NCBI RefSeq assembly: GCF_003269295.1
Contig: NZ_QLTT01000002.1
Span: 744,001-808,000, forward strand
Direction of reading: 5' to 3'
DNA from: Lentzea atacamensis
GTDB taxonomy: Bacteria; Actinomycetota; Actinomycetes; Mycobacteriales; Pseudonocardiaceae
DNA length: 64,000 bases
Made by a program: the position numbers and the translations under genes. Below, in pieces: positions 58,004 through 64,000 of the stretch. The notes under the pieces were generated by a model, which saw only the letters and a program-made list of their open reading frames with translations, ran no database searches and had not been told where the DNA came from. Within the stretch, counting starts at the first letter, position 1. Every line of letters begins with the position of its first letter.

Positions 58004-60748
58004 ATGCCCACCTGGGAAGAAGTCAAGAAGCTCTGCGACAACCCCGAGGTCCCGCCAGACCAGAAAAAGGCCCTTCTCGAGGCGTACTACACGACCGAGA
58101 TGGACAAGGACTTCACGGGCACGCACAACGACGAGCTCGAGAAGTACCTCGACGACTACGACGTTTCTTACGGCGACGGCTTCGGCCAGTCGCTGTCGAA
58201 CGCGATGCCGTGGTCGGACAGCTCGGAAGACCGGCTGAACAACGCCTACGACATCGCGAAGAAGTCAGGTGACGCCGGTCAGAAGAAGATCGACGATCAC
58301 AACAACGCCAAGAAGTCCGGTCAGAACACGCTGGACCAGTCCGAGCAGCGCGCCGCGGACGGTGGCGCGGGTGTCGGCAACTCGAACTTCCTGCTGGACG
58401 CCGGCGCACCCGGCCTCAAGTACTTCGAGAACTTCCTTCCCGTCTACGTGGAGGCGAAGAAGGTCATCGGTGTCGGCGCCTCGAACGTCCCCACGGACTT
58501 CAACGCCGTCAAGACGCTCTACGAAGAGCAGCGCGACATCGACTTCCACAAGATCGACGAAGACATCAAGGAGATGCGGCAGGTCTCCACGGATCTGCGC
58601 ACTCAGCAGGCCGACTCCGAGAAGTCGATGTCGAAGCTCTGGTCGACCTGGGACGGCAAGGCCGCGGACAACTCGCGCGCCTTCGTCGCCGACTTCTCGA
58701 AGAAGGCCGCGGCCGTCGCGGACGGCATCAACCACATCGCCGACGCGACGCGCGCGGCGTGCCACACGGTCTCGCAGCTGGTGAACGACAAGGCGAACGC
58801 GGTGCTGAACGGTGTGGGCAGCCCGTTCGACATCGCGGGCAAGACGCCGCCGCAGATCCGCGAGATCGTGCAGGCCGCGACCAGCGACGACGAGGGTGTG
58901 CTGAGGCGGGCCGCCGGTCACGTGGGCATCCAGATCAACGATGAGGCCTGCGACGAGGACAGGTGGAAGGAACAGGTCCGCATCGGCGCCCGTGACTGGC
59001 TGCAGGGCACCTTCCACAACGATGTCAGCCAGAAGTGGACGAACTTCGAGAAGCTCTGCAAGGACACGAAGAAGGCGGTCGACGACGCCTGGAACGCGCT
59101 CGGTGCCGAGATCGACAAGATCAACACCAAGCCGTTCGAGCCCGCCAAGGAGGAGAAGCCCGCCGAGAAGCCCGGTGAGACGCCCGGCGGTGGCGGCAAG
59201 AACCAGAACCCCGGCGGCGGCGGTGGCGGCGGCGGTGGCGGTGGTGGCCCGACCGGTGGCGGTGGTGGCGGTGGCGGCATGCCGGAGATCCCGAAGCCGG
59301 AGAACCCGCTCGACAAGAACGGCGACGGCAAGCCGGACCTGCCCGGCGACACCGACGGGGACGGCAAGATCGACGACCTCGACGGCGACGGCAAGCCCGA
59401 CAACCAGCAGCAGTTGCCCAAGCCCGAGGAGAACCTCGAGACCGTCACGGTCAAGGCGGGCGACAACACGATCAAGGTCACGGAGCCCGACTCGAACGGG
59501 CACGTGAAGATGACGATCGACACGCCCAAGGGCGAGCCGAAGACCTACGACCTCGACTTCAGCAAGAACCCCGAGGCCGCCAAGGCGCTGATGGGTCAGA
59601 ACGGCGCGCAGGCCATCACGGCCATGGCCAATCAGCTCACCGGTACGCCCACCCAGGGCTCGCAGGCGCCCGGCGCTCCCGCTCCGACAGGCGGCACGCC
59701 GACGCCCGGCGGCGGTGCTCCCGGTGGCACGGGCATGGGAGCGCCCGGCTCGGAGTCGAACCCGATCCCGGTCGAGGTCGGCGCCGACGGCAAGATCCAC
59801 ATCGAGCAGGACGGCGTCAACTTCACCGCCGAGGTCGACACGCAGACCGGCGAGATCAACCTGACCGCGGACAACGGCGACGGCACGCCCGACCAGATCG
59901 GCGTGAGCTTCGGCGAGGACGAGAACCCGGCCGCGGGCACCGATCCCGCGGGCGTCGGTGGCGGCGGTTCCGGTGGCATGACCGGGGATCTGCGGCTCGA
60001 CCAGCCGTTGAACATCCCGGACCAGCCCTTCCCGCAGCCTGCCGACGGCGCGTACCAGACGATGCCGGCGCCTGCTCCGGGTGAGTTCCAGCCGATGCCG
60101 GCGCCCGCGCAGGGTGAGTTCCACACCGTGCCGGCCCAGAGCGAGTTCCAGCCGATGCCCGCGCCGGCGCAGGGTGAGTTCCACACCATGCCCGCCCAGG
60201 GCGAGCAGGTCTGGAGCCCGCCGGGCTCGGCGGGTCCGCCCCTGGGCCCCAACTACATCCAGGACAACGGCATCATGCCGAACGTCGGCGAGCCCAGGAT
60301 CGTCGCGGCCTCGGACGGCACGGTGGCGTCCGGTGTCTCCTTCACCGGCGGTGGGTCCTCCGGCGGCGAGTCGGTGCTCGGTGGTTCGTCGCCGGCCGAC
60401 AGCGCCTGGAGCACGCCGTCGCAGGGCGACAACGGTGGTGCGTTCAACACGAACGCCTCCGAGGCGGGCCAGGCGGGTTCGGCGAACCTGCCGTCCATGC
60501 AGGACGCTCACGGTCAGCCCACGTCAGGGCCCGCGTCCGGCGGCATGATGGGCGGCGGGATGATGGGCGGCGGCATGATGGGTGGTGCGGGTGCCGGCGC
60601 CGGCGGTCAGCAGGGCGGCGACACAGAGCGCGGCGCGAGCCAGTGGCGCACCACGGGTTCGCTGTTCGACGAGGACAACAGCAATCCGCTGAGCAGCGCC
60701 CAGGGCGTGCTCAGCGGTGACGACGGCAACCGGGGTGGTCAGTGGTGA
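58004..60748 (+). CDS. Large (914-residue) WXG-type T7SS effector candidate with calcium-repeat linker
   Basis: The first 380 residues are helical with a WXG motif in KLWSTWDGKAADNSRAFV (about residue 214). Then follow a Gly-rich linker, a run of DxNGDGxPD-type repeats (DKNGDGKPDLPGDTDGDGK and LDGDGKPD) like thrombospondin type-3 or EF-hand loops, a beta-rich region (VTVKAGDNTIKV), a 40-residue repeat region (GEFQPMPAPAQGEFH twice) and a Gly/Met tail with GMMGGGMMGGGMMGG, GQQGGD and RTTGSLFDED. The tail matches the protein at 37136. I infer a secreted, perhaps calcium-stiffened surface protein. Confidence 0.75.
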   Translation: MPTWEEVKKLCDNPEVPPDQKKALLEAYYTTEMDKDFTGTHNDELEKYLDDYDVSYGDGFGQSLSNAMPWSDSSEDRLNNAYDIAKKSGDAGQKKIDDHNNAKKSGQNTLDQSEQRAADGGAGVGNSNFLLDAGAPGLKYFENFLPVYVEAKKVIGVGASNVPTDFNAVKTLYEEQRDIDFHKIDEDIKEMRQVSTDLRTQQADSEKSMSKLWSTWDGKAADNSRAFVADFSKKAAAVADGINHIADATRAACHTVSQLVNDKANAVLNGVGSPFDIAGKTPPQIREIVQAATSDDEGVLRRAAGHVGIQINDEACDEDRWKEQVRIGARDWLQGTFHNDVSQKWTNFEKLCKDTKKAVDDAWNALGAEIDKINTKPFEPAKEEKPAEKPGETPGGGGKNQNPGGGGGGGGGGGGPTGGGGGGGGMPEIPKPENPLDKNGDGKPDLPGDTDGDGKIDDLDGDGKPDNQQQLPKPEENLETVTVKAGDNTIKVTEPDSNGHVKMTIDTPKGEPKTYDLDFSKNPEAAKALMGQNGAQAITAMANQLTGTPTQGSQAPGAPAPTGGTPTPGGGAPGGTGMGAPGSESNPIPVEVGADGKIHIEQDGVNFTAEVDTQTGEINLTADNGDGTPDQIGVSFGEDENPAAGTDPAGVGGGGSGGMTGDLRLDQPLNIPDQPFPQPADGAYQTMPAPAPGEFQPMPAPAQGEFHTVPAQSEFQPMPAPAQGEFHTMPAQGEQVWSPPGSAGPPLGPNYIQDNGIMPNVGEPRIVAASDGTVASGVSFTGGGSSGGESVLGGSSPADSAWSTPSQGDNGGAFNTNASEAGQAGSANLPSMQDAHGQPTSGPASGGMMGGGMMGGGMMGGAGAGAGGQQGGDTERGASQWRTTGSLFDEDNSNPLSSAQGVLSGDDGNRGGQW

Positions 60749-61251
60749 GTGATCTCGATCTCGCCGCGTTCAAGGCGAAGCTCGCGGGCATCGAGTCGGA
60801 GCACTCCTCGCGCATGGCGGACGCCAAGGAGAAGTTCGCCGAGTCGACCAAGCAGACTCAGGAGAACCACGACAAGTTCGCCGACCGCAAGCAGCGGCTC
60901 GCCGAGCGCCTGCGCGAGATGGCCAGGACCCAGCACGGCGGTGGCCAGCCGAAGGAGCGCAACAAGGAGCTCTCCTTCGGCCTCGACGACGAAACCGCCA
61001 TCGCGAAGGACGACCTCGACGAGGAGGTCGAGCGGATCGCGAAGGAGTGGCGGGCGCAGGACCTGCGTGCCCAGTCCGAGGGCTTCATGACGGGGGCGAG
61101 GCCGGAGCCGCAGCGGCCGGTGCAGCAGCCGCCGGTCGTCCAGCAACCGGTGGCACCTCCGCCGCCGGTGCGCCAGGCGCCGCCCAGGCGGCCGCAGCGT
61201 CCCGTCGTCGACGATGACGACGACCTGAGCAACCAGAGCTGGTTGTCCTGA
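60745..61251 (+). CDS. Coiled-coil T7SS-associated protein with acidic tail
   Basis: A 168-residue protein: a charged helical half (AFKAKLAGIESEHSSRMADA, ..RKQRLAERLREMARTQ) likely to form a coiled coil, then Pro/Gln/Val-rich sequence and the tail VVDDDDDLSNQSWLS. GTG 60745 overlaps the stop of the 914-residue gene (GTGA), so the two are translated together and may bind each other. It resembles the 53024 protein in layout. No named family is recognised. Confidence 0.65.
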   Translation: MSDLDLAAFKAKLAGIESEHSSRMADAKEKFAESTKQTQENHDKFADRKQRLAERLREMARTQHGGGQPKERNKELSFGLDDETAIAKDDLDEEVERIAKEWRAQDLRAQSEGFMTGARPEPQRPVQQPPVVQQPVAPPPPVRQAPPRRPQRPVVDDDDDLSNQSWLS

Positions 61252-61255
61252 CCGA

Positions 61256-61285
61256 CGAACGCCCCCAGATCATCTGGGGCGTTCG
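61256..61285. terminator. Bidirectional terminator between convergent genes
   Basis: CGAACGCCCCCAGAT (61256-61270) pairs with ATCTGGGGCGTTCG (61272-61285), with one unpaired C. It separates the coiled-coil gene from the tetraspan gene. Confidence 0.8.
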
Positions 61286-61292
61286 CGTTGGT

Positions 61293-61952
61293 TCAGCGCG
61301 GCGGGCCGTAGCCGGGGGGAGGCGGGCCCTGCGGCGGGCCGTAGCCAGGTGGTGGCGGGCCCTGCGGCGGACCCTGGGGAGGCCCATAACCGGGTGGTGG
61401 CGGCTGGTGCGGGAACTGGGGCTGACCGCCCTGCGGCCCTGCGGCGGGCTTCAACGCGTTCGTCACCGGTGGCAGGATCGCCACGACCCCGACGATCAGT
61501 GTGAGCACGGCCGCGATGTAGGTGTCGCTGGTGCCGCTCCAGCCGATCTGCTGGTAGTAGAAGAAGTGGCACCCGGCGGCGAGCAGTCCCACCAGGACGG
61601 CGCCCGCGATGAGGAACGCACCGGGCATCTTGCGCAGGACGACCAGCAACGCGCCGAACACGAGCACCACCGCTGCGAGCAGCTTGAGCACTGTGTCAGC
61701 GATGCTCAGCGGCGCCAGCAGGTCGCCGTTGCCGCCGGTCTCCTGCAGCAGGAGCGCGACGACTTCGGGTTCCGACTGGTGAGGCCGTTTGATGATGAGC
61801 CTCATGACCCCGAGGATCGCCCAGTAGATGGCGACTCCGAGCGCACCCACCGCGACGACCACAGCCATCGCGAAGCTGCCGCCCCTCGGTTGTGGTGGCG
61901 GCGGACCCCACTGCTGTTGGGGCTGGTTCTGCTGCCAACCCTGATTCGGCAT
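61293..61952 (-). CDS. Tetraspan membrane protein with Pro/Gln-rich ends
   Basis: A 219-residue protein with a Gln/Pro-rich cytosolic start (MPNQGWQQNQPQQQWGPPPP), four membrane helices (AMAVVVAVGALGVAIYWAIL, LKLLAAVVLVFGALLVVL, AFLIAGAVLVGLLAAG, YIAAVLTLIVGVVAILPPV) and a C-terminal PPPPGYGPPQG repeat. ATG 61952 fits the family-like start; the frame is open upstream. Such Pro/Gln-rich helix bundles often accompany actinobacterial type VII genes. Function is unknown. Confidence 0.7.
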   Translation of the reverse strand: MPNQGWQQNQPQQQWGPPPPQPRGGSFAMAVVVAVGALGVAIYWAILGVMRLIIKRPHQSEPEVVALLLQETGGNGDLLAPLSIADTVLKLLAAVVLVFGALLVVLRKMPGAFLIAGAVLVGLLAAGCHFFYYQQIGWSGTSDTYIAAVLTLIVGVVAILPPVTNALKPAAGPQGGQPQFPHQPPPPGYGPPQGPPQGPPPPGYGPPQGPPPPGYGPPR

Positions 61953-61954
61953 CA

Positions 61955-62246
61955 CGCTGAGCAATCTAGCGGGTGCGGTGCGGGCCGTAACCCTGCTGAG
62001 GATGCCCCTGCGGACTGCTGAGGTCTGTCGCGGCGGCGTTCCCCACCCGGCCGTGCCCACCAGGCAGTCCTGGCCTGGAAGTGCGCGGCCAGCGGAGGCG
62101 ACCGGGGGATCGCGACGGCGATCAGCACGCCGACCAGCGCGGCCAGGCCGATGCGCAAGCCGTTGCCCCGGTGACGGTCCCCGGAACTGCTCCGGCTGGG
62201 GCCTGGTGCAGCCCCGGTTCTGAGTTCCGGGCATCACGGGGAGCAC
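61955..62246 (-). pseudogene. Possible remnant of a small membrane protein
   Basis: In one frame MPGTQNRGCTRPQPEQFRGP is readable, and in another LRIGLAALVGVLIAVAIP follows, a membrane-helix-like stretch; joining them needs a frameshift near 62165. The region between the hydrolase and the tetraspan gene has no better gene. This is weak evidence. Confidence 0.3.
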
Positions 62247-62247
62247 G

Positions 62248-63075
62248 TCAGCGCCGGCGCAGTGCTTCCCGCTGGAAGACGACGTTCGCGTTCTTCAGGT
62301 CGCTGTCGAGCAGCTCGTCGTACAGGCGCTCACCGGTCAGCACCCGCAGCAGGAACGCCGTCGCCAGCGCGCGGCCGAGCTTGTGCGATCCCCGCTCGGC
62401 GTGGCCGTCGAGCAGGAGCTCGCTCCAGTGCCTGCCCTCGGTGAACCCGAGGTGCGAGGCCTTGGGGAGCAGCCGCAGCTGGACCGGGCCGCCCCAAGCC
62501 TGGGCGATCGCCTCGGAGTGCCCGACGGGCGGCGCGATCCGGTCCTCACCGGCCGCGAGGTGCAGGCCGGGCACGCGGACCTCGCGCGCGGCGTCCAGTG
62601 CGGACGGCCTCGTCTCCGTTGCGGCCAAAGTCACAACGGCGCGGACACGCTCGCCTTCGGACGCCGCCAGCACCGCCGCGCCGCCGCCCATCGAGTGCCC
62701 GGCCAGCGCGACCTTGGCCGGGTCCACGCTGATCTTCCCGGATCCCAGCCGCACGCCGGTGCAGATGTCCAAAGTGGTCAACAGGTTCGCGGCCAGCACG
62801 CGTGCCGACAGCAGCGGCCCGCGTTCCACCGCCGGGGCGGCGGCGACGATTCCCCACGACGCCAGGTGCCGCAAAAGCCCGTGGTAGCGGCGAACGGGCT
62901 GCATCCAGCCGTGTCCGAACGCGACGGCCGGCAGGCCCAGACCCGACTCCGGCGTGAAGACGACGCCCGGCAGGCCGACGAGTGCGAGATCGCCGCGCAG
63001 CACCGGGTGCGGACCGGGCCTGCTGAGCTGCTCGAGGGCCTGTTTCGCGGTCAGCGTGATCACGCGGCGAGCCAT
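62248..63075 (-). CDS. Alpha/beta hydrolase
   Basis: A 275-residue cytosolic enzyme of the dienelactone-hydrolase/lipase-like superfamily. The nucleophile elbow is GHSMGGGAAVL (Ser about residue 135), the acid is likely Asp in LHLAAGEDRIAPP, and the His is in PKASHLGFTEG; AVAFGHGWMQP forms the oxyanion loop. ATG 63075 (MARRVITLTAKQAL) was used; the frame extends 12 codons upstream. Substrate unknown. It is divergent from glmS. Confidence 0.85.
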   Translation of the reverse strand: MARRVITLTAKQALEQLSRPGPHPVLRGDLALVGLPGVVFTPESGLGLPAVAFGHGWMQPVRRYHGLLRHLASWGIVAAAPAVERGPLLSARVLAANLLTTLDICTGVRLGSGKISVDPAKVALAGHSMGGGAAVLAASEGERVRAVVTLAATETRPSALDAAREVRVPGLHLAAGEDRIAPPVGHSEAIAQAWGGPVQLRLLPKASHLGFTEGRHWSELLLDGHAERGSHKLGRALATAFLLRVLTGERLYDELLDSDLKNANVVFQREALRRR

Positions 63076-63172
63076 GGGGTGAACCGTAGCCGATCCTGTC
63101 GTGCGCACCACATTCGAGATTGGTCTACACCAAACGTGTCTCTGACCAGCGATGATGGGTCGTCCCCACTCA

Positions 63173-63202
63173 TTAGGGTTAGCGGCGTGGTCTAGCTAGT
63201 CT
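63173..63202 (+). promoter_or_regulatory. Promoter of glmS, likely giving a leaderless transcript
   Basis: TTAGGG (63173-63178) and TAGTCT (63197-63202) are 18 bp apart. The -10 box ends seven bases before the GTG start at 63210, and no ribosome site is seen, so the mRNA would begin at or next to the start codon. Confidence 0.55.
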
Positions 63203-63209
63203 GTTTCGC

Positions 63210-64000
63210 GTGTGCGGAATCGTGGGATACGTGGGTCACCGGGCGGCGCTCGACGTCGTACTGGACGGGCTGAGGCGGCTCGAGTACCGGGGTTACGACT
63301 CGGCAGGCGTGGCGGTCATCGGCGAGGGCGAACTCGCCGTCGAACGCAAGGCGGGCCGGCTGCAGAACCTGGAGACGAGGCTCGACGAGGTGGGCCGCGA
63401 CAACTTCGCGGGCACCGTCGGCATGGGACACACGCGGTGGGCGACACACGGTGCGCCGATCGACCGCAACAGCCACCCGCACCGCGACGCGACGAACCGC
63501 GTCGCCGTGGTGCACAACGGCATCATCGAGAACTTCGCCGCGTTGCGCGCCGAGCTCGAGGGTCTCGGCGTCGAGATGGCGTCCGACACCGACACCGAGA
63601 CGGTCGCGCACCTCGTGGCGTTCGCCTACGGCGACGGCGAGACGAAGGGCGACCTGCCCGCCAGCGTGCGCAAGATCGTGCGCCGCCTGGAGGGCGCGTT
63701 CACGCTCGTGTTCACGCACGCCGACGAGCCGGACCAGGTCGTCGCGGCCCGCCGCAACTCCCCGCTGGTCGTGGGTGTCGGCGAGGGCGAGCACTTCGTG
63801 GCGAGCGACGTCTCGGCGTTCATCGCGCACACCCGCGAGGCCGTCGAGCTGGGTCAGGACCAGATGGTCGTGATCACCCGCGAGGGCTACGAGGTCACCG
63901 ACTTCGACGGCGAGCCGGCCGAGGCCAAGCCGTTCACGGTCAACTGGGACCTCAGCGCCGCCGAGAAGGGCGGCCACGAGTACTTCATGCTCAAGGAGAT
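63210..64000 (+). CDS. glmS: Glutamine-fructose-6-phosphate aminotransferase (partial)
   Basis: GlmS makes glucosamine-6-phosphate from fructose-6-phosphate and glutamine. Only the glutaminase half is in the window: catalytic Cys2 in MCGIVGYVG, RRLEYRGYDSAGVAV, GMGHTRWATHGAPIDRNSHP and VVHNGIIENFAALR are all standard. The C-terminal isomerase half lies off the right edge. No glmS ribozyme precedes it. It supplies the substrate of GlmM at 55590. Confidence 0.96.
   Translation, partial: MCGIVGYVGHRAALDVVLDGLRRLEYRGYDSAGVAVIGEGELAVERKAGRLQNLETRLDEVGRDNFAGTVGMGHTRWATHGAPIDRNSHPHRDATNRVAVVHNGIIENFAALRAELEGLGVEMASDTDTETVAHLVAFAYGDGETKGDLPASVRKIVRRLEGAFTLVFTHADEPDQVVAARRNSPLVVGVGEGEHFVASDVSAFIAHTREAVELGQDQMVVITREGYEVTDFDGEPAEAKPFTVNWDLSAAEKGGHEYFMLKE

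Noticed and set aside
59200-59280. Run of GGC/GGT repeats that looks like a microsatellite
   Set aside because: It encodes the poly-Gly linker of the 914-residue protein in frame, with mixed codons.
63080-63209. glmS ribozyme upstream of glmS
   Set aside because: No ribozyme-like fold fits, the gap is only about 130 bp, and the promoter sits against the start codon.

Overview
This is high-GC DNA from an actinomycete. The gene content (an ESX-4-like type VII secretion locus, SARP regulators, YbaB and LppU-like accessory genes, and the order rpoC, rpsL-rpsG-fusA-tuf, S10/spc/alpha operons, truA, rplM-rpsI-glmM, glmS) points to the Pseudonocardiales, for example a Lentzea, Saccharothrix or Actinosynnema relative. 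That placement is inferred from recognised families and gene order; no database search was made.

Layout. 1-830: the end of rpoC, its terminator and copy A of a dispersed repeat. 829-5535: accessory genes, namely a DUF418 membrane protein divergent from a TetR regulator, a DUF4287 protein, an unknown gene, a toxin-antitoxin-like pair with a palindromic operator, a zinc-ribbon protein and an APH-fold phosphotransferase. 5556-6944: three consecutive frameshifted genes of a decayed type VII-associated cassette. 7125-30089: the main translation superoperon, rpsL-rpsG-fusA-tuf, then rpsJ to rplO, secY-adk-map, a lipoprotein gene, and infA-rpmJ-rpsM-rpsK-rpsD-rpoA-rplQ, followed by truA. Copy B of the dispersed repeat lies between rplO and secY. 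31011-32573: a secreted subtilisin with a P-domain.

32925-54219: a type VII secretion system lying between truA and rplM, the position of ESX-4 in mycobacteria. It has eccE and a partner gene, eccB, an EspC-like gene, a WXG effector candidate, mycP, eccD and eccC. These are followed by two tandem structured-RNA candidates, one intact SARP regulator between two SARP pseudogenes, an Hsp70-like protein with an Rv3446c-type tail, a helical partner and a canonical pair of WXG100 proteins. 54476-56924: rplM-rpsI and glmM. 56941-61952: a second substrate cluster with two small Pro/Gln-rich membrane proteins, an EspC-like protein, a 914-residue WXG effector candidate with a calcium-repeat linker, a coiled-coil partner and a tetraspan membrane protein. 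62248-64000: an alpha/beta hydrolase and the start of glmS.

How it works together. EccB, EccC, EccD and EccE would form the membrane channel and its motor, MycP the periplasmic protease, and the WXG100 pair plus the two large WXG proteins the likely substrates. The two substrate clusters share a 15-bp upstream motif about 110 bp before their first WXG-type gene, and the two large proteins share a Gly/Met-rich C-terminal tail, so they probably belong to one secretion programme. The intact SARP gene has four 7-bp direct repeats at 11-bp spacing just upstream, which suggests self-regulation. No tRNA, rRNA, CRISPR array or insertion sequence was seen.
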